DNA of 64,000 bases from contig NZ_JBDKWZ010000003.1 of the NCBI RefSeq assembly GCF_039710355.1, positions 124,001 through 188,000 on the forward strand, read 5' to 3'. Under the pieces are notes generated by a model. It searched no databases and was not told the DNA's origin. It saw nothing but the letters and a program-made list of their open reading frames with translations. Shown piece by piece: positions 19,101 through 28,199 of the stretch; positions within the stretch are counted from its first letter, which is position 1, and each line of letters opens with the position of its first letter. Made by a program: the position numbers and the translations under genes. Source of the stretch: Rapidithrix thailandica. Lineage in GTDB: Bacteria > Bacteroidota > Bacteroidia > Cytophagales > Flammeovirgaceae.

Positions 19101-19538
19101 TCCGCAGATCTGGAAGCTATCTATGGGGCGAGCAACCTGGATGCGGCTCTACATTATCAAGTGTATACCTTTGCCAATTCCTACCTGGAAAATAAAGGCA
19201 ACGGAAAATTTCAACGTAAGCCTCTTCCCTCCCCTGCACAATTATCCAGCATTAATTCTTTTCTGATTGAGGATTTTAACCATGACGGGCACTTGGATGT
19301 CTTACTGGCGGGCAACTTGTTCGTGTCAGAAGTTGAAACACCCAGAAACGATGCCAGTGTAGGTTTACTTTTACTGGGAGACGGGAAGGGACAATGGAAA
19401 AGCATTTCCCCCTATACATCGGGCTTTTATGCTCCTGCGGATGTAAAGGACATGCAAATCGTCAATACCACAAAAGGGAAAAGGATTTTTTGCACGGTCA
19501 ACAATGGAGAAATGTTGATTTTCGGACTCAACAAATAG
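16179..19538 (+). CDS. Giant FG-GAP/VCBS repeat protein with ASPIC/UnbV domain (CRTAC1-like)
   Basis: A 1119-residue secreted protein. The signal peptide ends 'PTVLFAQ'. Fourteen Ca-binding D-x-[DN]-x-[DN]-G-type loops are visible, for example DFNRDGLADLYF, DLNQDGWDDIYI, DFNNDGWLDVYV, DLDNDGDLDLII, DADQDGDQDLYA and DFNHDGHLDVLL. They form two integrin-like propellers separated by an ASPIC/UnbV domain at about 545-625 ('GSKIQIEHNGTLQFGQINRVRG' region, 'IEVTWPDGKKTYQ'). Proteins of this kind are frequent beside SusCD pairs in Bacteroidota; their biochemical role is not established. I start at the ATG at 16179; an upstream start at 16119 would fall inside the susD terminator. It is convergent with thrA. 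Confidence 0.9.
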   Translation: MKTLIHQRAFASLFNILILFILLIAPTVLFAQTSSKLFTLLSPEHTYVDFENTLEENDTANILLYENFYSGGGVGIGDFNRDGLADLYFTGNQTGDKLYINQGNFQFKDITLAAGILDNGSWSSGVSIVDLNQDGWDDIYICKEMYDNAPNLRTNQLYINNGDLTFTEKAKEYGLADSGRSRQALFFDYDKDGDPDLFLMNAPPVPGKLSNLSWDLLNDPGFSPRLYQNHHQHFTDVTQSAGVLKTGVPNSASVGDFNNDGWLDVYVANDFRAPDFLYINNGNGTFTDKLSTATRHISNFSMGMDVDDINHDGWPDIFVLDMAAEDNFRMKANMSGMNPQAFWQVVKEGGHFQYMFNTFQLNQGNLQFSDIAQLSGTSNTDWSWSVLLADLDNDGWKDLHVTNGILREIRNTDAFLSLSNLVKTAMLDSLKKYPGIVSESVFDMVRAEQILQLFPSEKLHNYAYQNHGDLTFSKKAKEWGLDQKTFSNGSAYADLDNDGDLDLIINNLNEKAHIFRNNANTLYNNHYLRILLTDKKNRSLIGSKIQIEHNGTLQFGQINRVRGMFSSSEFIVHFGLGTNPHINEIEVTWPDGKKTYQHNISGNQLITIERNTAKKPHKSKNTDSGPLFEELTKVINIPYQHHENDFDDFEKQVLLPHKMSQFGPSIAVADVNGDQRQDILVGGAAGSELALFLQQENGTFEAGPLQACWQEDKDFEDLGLLLFDADQDGDQDLYAVSGGNAHAPGHPLYQDRLYFNDGQGLFHKKEGSLPAFFVSGSVVKAADYDLDGDLDLFVGGRHRPHHYPEPESGFILRNEGGTFTDVTKEIAPGLQSLGMVTAALWTDFDNDQDLDLLITGEWMPLLFLENDKGKFKDISETTNLQHTNGWWYSLAQADMDGDGDLDYFAGNLGENYKYKASVQEPFEVYYRDFDQNGSKDIVLSYYNFGNQFPVRGKSCSSQQIPSIRKKFKSYELFASADLEAIYGASNLDAALHYQVYTFANSYLENKGNGKFQRKPLPSPAQLSSINSFLIEDFNHDGHLDVLLAGNLFVSEVETPRNDASVGLLLLGDGKGQWKSISPYTSGFYAPADVKDMQIVNTTKGKRIFCTVNNGEMLIFGLNK

Positions 19539-19544
19539 AAAAAA

Positions 19545-19587
19545 GAAATGCGTTTTCCACCGGTTCATCCGGCTTCCAACGCATTTC
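19545..19587. terminator. Hairpin between convergent FG-GAP and thrA genes
   Basis: A 10-bp stem (GAAATGCGTT 19545-19554 with AACGCATTTC 19578-19587) encloses a smaller CCGG-CCGG stem. The T-tract is poor on the + side; on the minus side the hairpin is followed by TTCTTTTTTC, so it may serve thrA-side transcripts less than those reading the other way. Likely a terminator of modest strength. Confidence 0.5.
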
Positions 19588-19627
19588 AATATTCATGAGC
19601 TACTCTTTATGTCGAGATAGCCGGTAC

Positions 19628-22096
19628 CTACCTCCACCTACTCGTCATATATTTTCCAATACTGATGATTTCTGCAAATACTCCGGCAGCCGTTACTTCA
19701 GCCCCTGCCCCTGGCCCTTTGATCACTAAAGGACACTCTTTATAACGGTCGGTAGTAAACGCAATAATGTTATCACTTCCCGAAAGGAAGTAAAACGGAT
19801 GCGATGTATCCACCACCCGTAAACCTACTGTTGCTTTGTTTCCTTCCAGGCTGGCAATAAACCGCAAAGCCTGACGCTGTTCATGAGCTTCAATAATCAT
19901 TTGTTCAAATTGATCATTGGCTTTGTCCAATTCTACCAAGAATTCTTCTACTGTAGCCGCATTGATACAGGCTTCGGGCAAAATATTTTCCACTTGAACA
20001 TCCGCAGGCTCCAATTCAAACCCCGCTTCCCTGGACAATATCAAAATCTTACGGGCTACATCCATTCCATTTAAATCATCCCGTGGGTCCGGTTCGGTAT
20101 ACCCTTTCGCTTTAGCTTCCCGCACAACTTCACTAAATTTTACTCCCGGACGGAAAGTATTAAAGATATATGATAAAGTACCGGACAAAATACCTTCGAT
20201 TTTCAAAATCCGGTCACCGCTTTTCTTCAAATCCTGCAAAGGACTGATTACCGGCAAGCCAGCGCCTACATTGGTTTCATACAAAAAGTGCACCCCATGT
20301 TCACGGGCTGTTTTTTGTAATTTTTGATAATCGGCATAACTTCCCGAATTGGCCAGTTTATTAGGTGTTACAATGGAGATACTTGATTGTAAAACCTCTT
20401 CATAATGTACAATAGCCTCCTCACTGGAAGTACAATCGACCAATACACTGTTGGGCAGGTTCATTTCTTTCATTCTCTCCACAAAGTGGTTCAGGTCCGA
20501 AAGGGCTCCATCTTCCAACAAATCTACTTTAGTCTGAGAAATATCTAATCCATTTGCATCAAACACCATTTTTTTGGTGTTGGCCATGGCTACCACATTC
20601 AATTTCAGGGCATGTTCTTGCTCCAAATAGCTGAGTTGCTTGCGCATCTGGTCTAACAAAGTTCCCCCAATTAAGCCTACTCCTAGCATATACAGGTTTA
20701 CGGTTACCTTATCCGATAAGAAAAACCCTTCATGTAAGGCATTTAAGGCTTTGCCCAAATCTTTTTGGGCTACTACTACCGACACATTTAACTCCGATGA
20801 TCCTTGGGCAATAGCCACCACATTGATCCCATTCACTCCCAAGGCGGTAAATAAAGTTCCTGAAATGCCCGGAGTACTTTTCATATTTTCTCCGATAATT
20901 GCCACTATAGCCAAGTGTTCATCTATATGCACCCGGTTGATTTTTTCAGAGGCAATTTCATAGGCAAATTCTTCTTCAATTGCCTCTTTTGCCAAAGCAG
21001 CCTGTTCAGGCATCACGGCAAAACAAATAGAGTGCTCCGAAGAGGCCTGTGTAATCAGAATCACATTGATTTGTTTCCGGGCCAAGGCGCCGAATAAGCG
21101 GGAAGAAACCCCGGGAACGCCAATCATTCCACTACCCGACACGCTTACAAATGCAATATCTTTGATAGAAGAAATTCCCTTTACCGGATATTGGCTCTCT
21201 TGAGACTTACTGCTCACCAATGTCCCGTTAAACTCCGGGTGAAAGGTATTTTTAATTCTTAAAGGAATGTCCCGTTTTAAAGCCGGTTGTAAAGTAGGCG
21301 GGTAGATTACTTTTGCCCCAAAATGCGACAGCTCCATGGCTTCTTCATAGGTAATGATATCCAGGGAAAATGCCGTTTTCACCTCTTTAGGGTCGGCCGT
21401 CATTACACCGTCCACATCTGTCCATATTTCAATTACCTCCGCATTCAAGGCAGCTCCTATTACCGAAGCCGTATAGTCAGAGCCTCCCCGGCCTAGGGTA
21501 GTGGTTTCACACTTGGCTGTAGACGCAATAAACCCGGTGATGATATACAAGCCCTTGTAAGCGTTAAAAGCCTCTGTAATGGCTTGATTCGTATACTCAA
21601 AATCTATTTTTGCCGAACCAAAGGAGGCATCGGTCCGGATTACTTCCCGTGCATCCAACATTTTCACATCAATCCCCTCTTGTTGTAAATATTGGGTGAT
21701 AATTAAAGCCGAAAGCCGTTCGCCAAAGCTTTGTAACAAGTCCAAAGAACGAGGGCTCAATTCTTTCAAGAGAAATACCCCATGTAAAAGTTCTTCAACT
21801 TCGTTTAACAACATTTTTACCTTGGCAATCACCCTGCTTTGTTCCTGTACTCTGATCAGATCACGCACCGTTTGGAAGTGGGTTTCTTCCAAATCCCTCA
21901 ACAATTCTTTGTAGCCTTCATCGTTCGAAGCGGCCAATGTACCTACTTGAATCAGCATATTGGTCACCCCCCGCATCGCTGATACGACTACAGCCATAGC
22001 GGGTTCTTTTTCCACATAGTCTTTCAAAATACAGCCTACTTGTTTGATGGCTGCACATGACCCTACCGAAGTTCCTCCGAATTTTAAAATTTTCAT
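19628..22096 (-). CDS. thrA: Bifunctional aspartokinase / homoserine dehydrogenase I
   Basis: An 822-residue fusion enzyme that carries out the first and third steps from aspartate to homoserine (threonine and methionine branch). The aspartokinase domain (about 1-290) begins with the signature 'KFGGTSVGS' and has 'TTTLGRGGSDYTASVIG'. Tandem ACT domains (about 310-460) carry feedback control ('VSVSGSGMIGVPGVSSRLFGAL', 'IGENMKSTPGISGTLFTAL'). The homoserine dehydrogenase domain (about 465-822) shows 'MLGVGLIGGTLLDQM' and 'EGILSGTLSYIFNTF'. Length and order match ThrA. thrB and thrC are not adjacent within the window; the upstream neighbour mutY is divergent. Confidence 0.97.
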   Translation of the reverse strand: MKILKFGGTSVGSCAAIKQVGCILKDYVEKEPAMAVVVSAMRGVTNMLIQVGTLAASNDEGYKELLRDLEETHFQTVRDLIRVQEQSRVIAKVKMLLNEVEELLHGVFLLKELSPRSLDLLQSFGERLSALIITQYLQQEGIDVKMLDAREVIRTDASFGSAKIDFEYTNQAITEAFNAYKGLYIITGFIASTAKCETTTLGRGGSDYTASVIGAALNAEVIEIWTDVDGVMTADPKEVKTAFSLDIITYEEAMELSHFGAKVIYPPTLQPALKRDIPLRIKNTFHPEFNGTLVSSKSQESQYPVKGISSIKDIAFVSVSGSGMIGVPGVSSRLFGALARKQINVILITQASSEHSICFAVMPEQAALAKEAIEEEFAYEIASEKINRVHIDEHLAIVAIIGENMKSTPGISGTLFTALGVNGINVVAIAQGSSELNVSVVVAQKDLGKALNALHEGFFLSDKVTVNLYMLGVGLIGGTLLDQMRKQLSYLEQEHALKLNVVAMANTKKMVFDANGLDISQTKVDLLEDGALSDLNHFVERMKEMNLPNSVLVDCTSSEEAIVHYEEVLQSSISIVTPNKLANSGSYADYQKLQKTAREHGVHFLYETNVGAGLPVISPLQDLKKSGDRILKIEGILSGTLSYIFNTFRPGVKFSEVVREAKAKGYTEPDPRDDLNGMDVARKILILSREAGFELEPADVQVENILPEACINAATVEEFLVELDKANDQFEQMIIEAHEQRQALRFIASLEGNKATVGLRVVDTSHPFYFLSGSDNIIAFTTDRYKECPLVIKGPGAGAEVTAAGVFAEIISIGKYMTSRWR

Positions 22097-22315
22097 AGAT
22101 CAGTCTTTATTCACATACAAATTTGGCAATTTTTTTCTCATTTTTTAAATAAATATCTAACAAGTAGTATAATTCATTAAAAATTATCAAAAGAATCGAG
22201 CGATAACATGCTTTTCCTCTTTCAAAAGCCATCTGTAAATTACTGAGTAGGCCAAACAGTAAAAAAATCCCTTGAGAATCCTTTATTTTGCAGGATAACT
22301 TGAGACCAAACATTC

Positions 22316-23398
22316 ATGTCCCTTTCCAATTTTGCAGAACGGCTAATCCAGTGGTACACGGAAAACAAGCGTGACCTTCCCTGGCGGCATACCCGTGACC
22401 CGTACAAAATCTGGCTTTCGGAAGTCATATTGCAACAAACCCGGGTAAAACAGGGAATGCCCTATTATTTGAAATTTGTAGCAACTTATCCTACTGTTAA
22501 GACTTTGGCCGAAGCCAGTGAGCAAGAGGTATTGCGTTTGTGGCAAGGCTTAGGTTACTATAGCAGAGCCCGTAACATGCACGCTGCAGCCAAATACATT
22601 ACCGAGGAGTTAGAGGAACAATTTCCGGATAATTATAAAGACCTTCTCGCATTGAAAGGAGTGGGTAAATACACAGCCGCTGCCATCGCCTCCTTTTCAT
22701 TCAATGAAACCGTGGCAGTAGTAGATGGCAATGTTTACCGGGTTTTGGCAAGGATTTTCGGTGTGGAAAAAGATATTGCTTCATCTGAGGGACAACGGTA
22801 CTTTGCCAAACTGGCCGGTTCTTTGGTTTCTTCAAAGCGCCCGGACCTTTACAATCAAGCCATCATGGAATTTGGGGCCATTCATTGTAAACCGGCCAAT
22901 CCCGATTGTATGTTTTGTACGTTTGCGGTAGAGTGTGAGGCTCAACAAAAAGGGTTACAGGCCAAACTGCCCGTAAAACTCAAAAAGGTAAAAGTAAAAG
23001 ACCGTTATTTTACCTATTTCATTGTGGAGCATCAGGAGCAATTGTTAATGAAGGAGCGACAGTCCGGAGATGTGTGGCAGGGATTGTATGACTTTCCATT
23101 GGTAGAAAGCGACAATTTTTCCGATTTAGAGAAAATCCTACAAACTGGCTTAACTATTGGTAAAATCAAAAACACGGATTTTTTATGTGATTTGGAGGCC
23201 AAACACTACAAGCATGTCTTGAGCCACCAAAGAATTCATGCGCGGTTTGTCCGTGTAAAAGTTAATCAGAATCCCACAGCCAAGCAGGTCGCCAAGGAAC
23301 TGAAAGCCCGGTGGTATGGCAAGGAAGAAGTACAGCAACTTCCTAAGCCAGTTTTGATTGATAAGTATTTGAAAGAAGCTGTTAATTCATTAATTTAA
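22316..23398 (+). CDS. mutY: A/G-specific adenine glycosylase MutY
   Basis: A 360-residue base-excision repair enzyme that removes adenine paired with 8-oxoguanine. Visible are the catalytic Glu36 in 'SEVILQQTR', a helix-hairpin-helix at about 112-126 ('LKGVGKYTAAAIASF'), the catalytic Asp137 in 'VVDGNVYRVLAR', and the [4Fe-4S] ligands Cys191, Cys198, Cys201 and Cys207 (C-x6-C-x2-C-x5-C). A NUDIX-like C-terminal domain follows (about 230-355), which recognises 8-oxoG. The gene begins the mutY-ssb-gldE-gldD block that is common across Bacteroidota. The ATG at 22316 fits the normal family start. Confidence 0.97.
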   Translation: MSLSNFAERLIQWYTENKRDLPWRHTRDPYKIWLSEVILQQTRVKQGMPYYLKFVATYPTVKTLAEASEQEVLRLWQGLGYYSRARNMHAAAKYITEELEEQFPDNYKDLLALKGVGKYTAAAIASFSFNETVAVVDGNVYRVLARIFGVEKDIASSEGQRYFAKLAGSLVSSKRPDLYNQAIMEFGAIHCKPANPDCMFCTFAVECEAQQKGLQAKLPVKLKKVKVKDRYFTYFIVEHQEQLLMKERQSGDVWQGLYDFPLVESDNFSDLEKILQTGLTIGKIKNTDFLCDLEAKHYKHVLSHQRIHARFVRVKVNQNPTAKQVAKELKARWYGKEEVQQLPKPVLIDKYLKEAVNSLI

Positions 23399-23429
23399 TC
23401 GTAACTTTAACCCTCAAACACTATTAAAC

Positions 23430-23894
23430 ATGGCAGGAGTTAATAAAGTCATCTTACTAGGAAATTTAGGAGCAGACCCTGAAATAAGACATTTGGAAAG
23501 TGGTTCGGCTGTAGCCCGTATTCGCTTAGCCACTACCGAATCCTATAAAGATAAAACCGGCCAACGGGTAGATGTCACAGAATGGCATGACGTTGAGATG
23601 TGGGATGGCTTAGCCAGAGTAGCCGAACAATATTTGAAAAAAGGAGATTCTATCTATGTAGAAGGTAAAATAAAGTCAGATACTTGGCAAGATGATCAAG
23701 GCAATAACCGGAAGACCATCCGTATCCGCGCCTTACAAATGACCATGTTGCCCAAAGGTGGAAATACTGGTGGTGGCCACCAAGGAAATCAAGGTGGTGG
23801 TATGCAATCAGGCAATCAATCCTCTTCTCAAGTCAATGAAGATCCATTAGGCAATGCTTCTTCAGGGCAAGAGATTGACGATTTGCCCTTCTAA
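23430..23894 (+). CDS. ssb: Single-stranded DNA-binding protein
   Basis: A 154-residue SSB. An OB-fold spans residues 1-110 ('NKVILLGNLGADPEIRHLESGSAVARIRLATTE', 'VEGKIKSDTWQDDQGN'). A Gly/Gln/Ser-rich linker and the acidic C-terminal tip 'EIDDLPF', which recruits replication and repair partners, follow. It lies 31 bp after mutY and 23 bp before gldE, on the same strand. Confidence 0.97.
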   Translation: MAGVNKVILLGNLGADPEIRHLESGSAVARIRLATTESYKDKTGQRVDVTEWHDVEMWDGLARVAEQYLKKGDSIYVEGKIKSDTWQDDQGNNRKTIRIRALQMTMLPKGGNTGGGHQGNQGGGMQSGNQSSSQVNEDPLGNASSGQEIDDLPF

Positions 23895-23917
23895 TCTTTC
23901 ACTAAATTGTTAAAGTT

Positions 23918-25297
23918 TTGATAGAAAGTATCGATCCTGATTCGGGTAATTTGTGGGCTCAATTGTTTTCTAACGAAATGACCTCGGTTTACCCGATCTT
24001 TTTTATCATTATAATACTGCTACTATTGTCAGCATTAATTTCTGGCTCTGAAGTAGCATTTTTTTCTTTGAGTCCGGCCCAATTGGATATTTGTAAAAGC
24101 AATGGCCGCAAATCTGACAAGCAGATCTTGCATCTACTGTCCAAGCCTAAGCAATTATTATCCACTATCCTGATTCTTAACAACCTGATCAATGTAGGAA
24201 TCGTCACCCTTTCCACTTACGCCACCTGGCAACTCTTTGGCCGGGATGACGAATCGGCCCTGTTTATCTTGTCCCTGGTAGTGACGATGGCCATTGTGTT
24301 TTTTGGTGAAATAGTGCCAAAGGTTTTTGCCAACCAAATGAACATCGCCTTTGCCAAACTTACCAGTGGTATGCTTACACTTTCCAGTAACCTTCTGAAA
24401 CCCTTCTCCAGCTTGCTAATGAGTATGGGTGAATTGTTGGAAAAAAGGTTAAAAGTAAAAGGCTATCAAGTATCGGTAAATGAATTGGACCAAGCCGTAG
24501 AAATGGCTACGGTACATGAAGGTACGGTAGAAGAAAAAGAGATCTTAAAAAGTATTGTAAAGTTTGGTACCAAATCGGCCAAACAAGTAATGAAATCCCG
24601 GATTGATATCACGGCTATTGATATAGAATCCAATTACAAAGAGGTCATTGATATTATTAATGCTTGTGGATTTTCCAGAATTCCCGTATATGTGGAAACC
24701 ATTGATAAAATTGATGGCATCCTATACTGCAAAGACCTCCTTCCTTACCTGGATGAAACAGAGGCATTTGAATGGACAAAACTGATCCGAAGAGAAACAT
24801 TCTTCGTTCCGGAAAACAAAAAGATTGACGAATTACTCAGAGATTTCCAACAAAAACGGGTACATATGGCCATTGTAGTGGATGAATACGGTGGGACCTC
24901 CGGGCTGATAACCATGGAAGATATCATTGAAGAAATTGTGGGTGAAATCAATGATGAATTCGACAACGATGACCTTATCTACCGCAGGATAGATGACGCT
25001 ACCTTTACTTTTGAAGGAAAAACCTCATTGAACGACTTTTGTAAAATCATTAAAGTGGAACAAGAGGAATTTCACGATGCCAAAGGAGACAGCGAGTCTC
25101 TTGGTGGTTTGTTGTTAGAACTCTTTGGCAAATTACCTATCTCAGGAGAACAAATTGAGTATAAAAACTTTTTTTTCACAGTCGTCTCTGCAGATAAAAA
25201 ACGCATCAAAAGTGTACGGGTATTGTTGACCGACCGGATTAAAGCCGCAAAAACCAATGCCATAAAGTCCATTTCCGAAGTGAAAATAAAAAATTAA
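23918..25297 (+). CDS. gldE: Gliding motility-associated protein GldE (CNNM/CorC-type)
   Basis: A 459-residue membrane protein of the DUF21-CBS-CorC_HlyC type. The N-terminal DUF21 domain has about four hydrophobic segments ('IFFIIIILLLLSALISGSEVAFFSLSPAQ'), followed by a CBS pair ('VMKSRIDITAIDI', 'HMAIVVDEYGGTSGLITMEDIIEEIVGEI') and a C-terminal CorC_HlyC domain. In gliding Bacteroidota this protein, next to GldD, is needed for motility and type IX secretion. I keep the TTG start at 23918 because the residues it adds (IESIDPDSG...) resemble the N-terminus of GldE homologues. The next candidate is the ATG at 23978, and an in-frame stop lies at 23903. Confidence 0.9.
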   Translation: MIESIDPDSGNLWAQLFSNEMTSVYPIFFIIIILLLLSALISGSEVAFFSLSPAQLDICKSNGRKSDKQILHLLSKPKQLLSTILILNNLINVGIVTLSTYATWQLFGRDDESALFILSLVVTMAIVFFGEIVPKVFANQMNIAFAKLTSGMLTLSSNLLKPFSSLLMSMGELLEKRLKVKGYQVSVNELDQAVEMATVHEGTVEEKEILKSIVKFGTKSAKQVMKSRIDITAIDIESNYKEVIDIINACGFSRIPVYVETIDKIDGILYCKDLLPYLDETEAFEWTKLIRRETFFVPENKKIDELLRDFQQKRVHMAIVVDEYGGTSGLITMEDIIEEIVGEINDEFDNDDLIYRRIDDATFTFEGKTSLNDFCKIIKVEQEEFHDAKGDSESLGGLLLELFGKLPISGEQIEYKNFFFTVVSADKKRIKSVRVLLTDRIKAAKTNAIKSISEVKIKN

Positions 25298-25347
25298 AAT
25301 AAGCTGTTTTCTTCAAAACAGTTCAAAAATCAAACATATCCTCTATT

Positions 25348-25941
25348 ATGAAGCACCTGAGTGTGATTATTTGTGCAATAAGTATATTTTTTTCAGTTGC
25401 TTGTTCGGACAACTCACCGGCTTACCTTCCTAAGCCTAAAGGCTTTCACCGGATTGACTTACCTAAGCACGCCTATGAAGCTTTACCAGAGGAATATCCT
25501 TATTCTTTTGAAATGTCCAAACATGCTATCATTCTTCCGGATACGTCTCATCGAGCTGAGCCTTATTGGATTGAAGTGAAATATCCGGAGTTAACAGCTT
25601 CTATCAGCATCTCCTATAAAAAGGTTAACAACAATGCGGATTCCTTAGCAGGATTTTTCAATGATTCGCACCGGTTGACCAATAAGCACAATATCCGGGC
25701 AACGGCCATTGATGAATATGTGATGAAAAGTAAAAAAGGCTATACCGCTGTATTGTTTGAGTTGGAAGGTGAAGTACCCAGCCAGTTTCAATACTTTTTA
25801 ACTGACTCTACTGAAAACTTTTTAAGAGCAGCTTTATATTTTCCTACTTCTACAAAGAATGATTCTTTGGCCCCGGTAATCAATTGGGTGAAAGAAGATA
25901 TGATGCATATGATTAACACCACGGAATGGCGAAAAATGTAA
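25348..25941 (+). CDS. gldD: Gliding motility lipoprotein GldD
   Basis: A 197-residue lipoprotein. The lipobox is 'SVACS' with Cys19, followed by 'PKPKGFHRIDLP', which is typical of GldD. The body matches the family ('YSFEMSKHAIILPD...PYWIEVKYPEL', and the late 'RAALYFPTSTKNDSLAPVINWVKEDM'). GldD is required for gliding and T9SS function in flavobacterial models, and its place right after gldE supports the call. No further gld or por genes are adjacent. Confidence 0.93.
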   Translation: MKHLSVIICAISIFFSVACSDNSPAYLPKPKGFHRIDLPKHAYEALPEEYPYSFEMSKHAIILPDTSHRAEPYWIEVKYPELTASISISYKKVNNNADSLAGFFNDSHRLTNKHNIRATAIDEYVMKSKKGYTAVLFELEGEVPSQFQYFLTDSTENFLRAALYFPTSTKNDSLAPVINWVKEDMMHMINTTEWRKM

Positions 25942-26004
25942 TTTAAAAATCAGTGGCAAAGGGAAAGTTAGCTCCAATGTCTAAGAGTGTATCCAAATAG
26001 TTTT

Positions 26005-27078
26005 TTACTTCATATGCCAGAGGTTTTTCCAGCTTTTTGCACTGGTGCCTTGCTTTTTTTGAAACATTACCACCAGCGTGGCCATCCCACCTATCGCCAG
26101 GTAATAGACCGTTTGGAAGCCGTGTACTAAAATAGCCATGGCGCCTCCGTACTCTTGCGAAACCCCATATAGCAACAAACCATGAGCAAATAAAAAATGG
26201 TAAGCTCCCATGCCCCCTCCCTGTACCGGAACTAACCTGCCCAAGCTCCCAATCACACTCATGACAATCCCGGCCCGTATACTCAAATGGAGGGTTTGTG
26301 TAAAAGAAAAAAACCAGAGGTAAGTCATTAGTACATAAAATACCCAAATGATAATGGTATAGAGGATAAACAGGCCCTTGGATTTGATATACCATATGCT
26401 GATCATTCCTTGCCACATCTTTCTGAGAAACTCAATAAGACTATCCATACGATCGGTAGCCGTAATTCGCTTACCATAATACACCAAAACTCCTAGTCCT
26501 CCCAAAAAGAGAAAAGCCGCCAAGCCTATTACCAACTTACTTGTATGAAGTACCTTTTGCAAACCCGAAAAAATAGGCAAAAGCATATTCTCTATAAAAA
26601 ACTCGGAGATTACCTGGTATTCCAACACGAAAGCCAGACAGATCAATAATAACAAACAGATTACATCAATCACCCGCTCGGTCAAGACGGTACCAAATGA
26701 CTGTTGGAAAGGAATGTCTTCAGATTTATTGAGTGCTGCACAACGGGATATTTCCCCAAGCCGGGGAACGGCATAATGTACCAGATAACCAAACATCAAG
26801 GCTACAAATGCATTGAACAGACTGAGATGATGACCCAGAGGCTTGAGCAACATTTTCCAACGATAAGCCCGAATGATATGATTGGCTACGGTAATAACCA
26901 AGATTATGGACATCCAGGAGTAATCGGCATTCCACAAAATGGCTTGAATATCACTAAAATCCTGATTAGCAAAAGCCAAATAAAGCAAGGCCAAACCTAG
27001 CCCCCAAAGCAAAATATACTTCAATACCTCCCAAGCCCGGTGTATACGAGTCGAACGTGTGGATCTATATGCATTCAT
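26005..27078 (-). CDS. Lysylphosphatidylglycerol synthase TM-region / UPF0104 family protein
   Basis: A 357-residue polytopic membrane protein with about eight hydrophobic helices. It matches the flippase-like domain of LPG synthetases (AglD/MprF N-terminal half): 'ANHIIRAYRWKMLLKPLG' and the 'PVQGGGMGAYHFLFAHGLLLYG' segment are characteristic. The synthetase (aminoacyl transfer) half is missing, as in stand-alone members of unknown substrate. It converges on gldD and is divergent from the patatin gene. Confidence 0.88.
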   Translation of the reverse strand: MNAYRSTRSTRIHRAWEVLKYILLWGLGLALLYLAFANQDFSDIQAILWNADYSWMSIILVITVANHIIRAYRWKMLLKPLGHHLSLFNAFVALMFGYLVHYAVPRLGEISRCAALNKSEDIPFQQSFGTVLTERVIDVICLLLLICLAFVLEYQVISEFFIENMLLPIFSGLQKVLHTSKLVIGLAAFLFLGGLGVLVYYGKRITATDRMDSLIEFLRKMWQGMISIWYIKSKGLFILYTIIIWVFYVLMTYLWFFSFTQTLHLSIRAGIVMSVIGSLGRLVPVQGGGMGAYHFLFAHGLLLYGVSQEYGGAMAILVHGFQTVYYLAIGGMATLVVMFQKKQGTSAKSWKNLWHMK

Positions 27079-27401
27079 AAATTACGCAACCTAAAAAAAT
27101 TATGGATTCCTTATTGAACCCAAAGGTAAATTTCGGAAGGGATTGAGTGAAACATCAAGAAAACGGACAAATTCTTTTTCAATCGGAAAGCGACTCCATT
27201 AAACTTCCATACAATATTGGACAAGATAAGAGGATTTGGGCACTTCATTCCATAGTTTTTAACAAATACGGCTCATGATCTCTATATTTGAATACGTCCT
27301 TTTATTTTCTATAGAATTTCCCGTTGATATCATGGGGGAGCATAGCGTTTCAAGGCTTTGCGGAATGATCATTTCAAAACCGCTACTAAATTTTCAAAAA
27401 C
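27079..27401. other. Divergent intergenic region with one promoter candidate
   Basis: About 320 bases between the flippase-like and patatin genes. TATATTTG at 27283-27290 fits the Bacteroidota -7 box on the + strand, with a TTTT (27257-27260) near the expected -33 position, so a patatin promoter with a leader of about 105 bases is possible. Nothing else stands out. Confidence 0.45.
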
Positions 27402-28166
27402 ATGGGAGACAAACCTTCAATTGGTATTGTGTTGAGCGGAGGAGCCGCCAGAGGACTGTTGCATATCGGAGTACTGAAAGCTTTGGAAGTATATGATATA
27501 TCGCCCACACATATCTCCGGTTCCAGCATGGGAGCCATTGTAGGAGCTCTATACGCAGCGGGGATTTCGCCGGAAGAAATGCTGGAAATTGCCAGTACCA
27601 AAAGCTTTATCAATTTTTTTAATTTTCATTGGAAAGGTGGTGGAATATTACAACATCGTTTTTTAGAAAAGCTACTCAAAGAAAAAATTCCGCATAACAC
27701 CTTTTCACAGTTAGCAAAAAAACTATATATCTGTACAACCAACCTTTCAAAAGAATGCTATGAGGTATTTTCCGAAGGAGAAATATGCAAACCGGTAATC
27801 GCCTCGGCCTCCATACCGGTACTCTTTAAACCGGTCAAAATTCATACAGATTATCATGTGGACGGAGGCCTGCTAAATAACCTGCCCGCCCAACCGCTTA
27901 ATGATTGTAATGTATTGATTGGAGTGAATGCGGTTAACTATTCCGGGCAAATGACTTATCTACATACACGAACAGTTCTCGCTCAAGTGTTCAACCTGGT
28001 GATCAAACAAAACATGCAGCCCAATTTGAAAAAATGCGATGAAATTATCGCTCCTACCTTTGAAAAGATCAACGATTTGATGGATTTCAGCAAAGCAAAA
28101 GAGCTATATGAAATAGGTTATAAAGAAGGGAAACGATTAGCCATGGCATTGAATGCAAAAAAATAA
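27402..28166 (+). CDS. Patatin-like phospholipase (RssA-type)
   Basis: A 254-residue lipid acyl hydrolase with a Ser-Asp dyad. Seen are the oxyanion glycine stretch 'SGGAARGLLHIG', the nucleophile Ser42 in the GXSXG elbow 'GSSMG', and the catalytic Asp154 in 'VDGGLLNNLP'. There is no signal peptide, so it is cytoplasmic, like E. coli RssA/YchK. It ends at a terminator whose stem overlaps the stop codon. Confidence 0.92.
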   Translation: MGDKPSIGIVLSGGAARGLLHIGVLKALEVYDISPTHISGSSMGAIVGALYAAGISPEEMLEIASTKSFINFFNFHWKGGGILQHRFLEKLLKEKIPHNTFSQLAKKLYICTTNLSKECYEVFSEGEICKPVIASASIPVLFKPVKIHTDYHVDGGLLNNLPAQPLNDCNVLIGVNAVNYSGQMTYLHTRTVLAQVFNLVIKQNMQPNLKKCDEIIAPTFEKINDLMDFSKAKELYEIGYKEGKRLAMALNAKK

Positions 28167-28199
28167 ACCTGAAGAGGTCATCCTCAGGTTTGTTTTTTT
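28165..28199 (+). terminator. Intrinsic terminator of the patatin gene
   Basis: The stem AAACCTGA (28165-28172) pairs with TCAGGTTT (28184-28191), with an 11-base loop and then a T7 tract. It overlaps the patatin stop codon. Confidence 0.85.
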
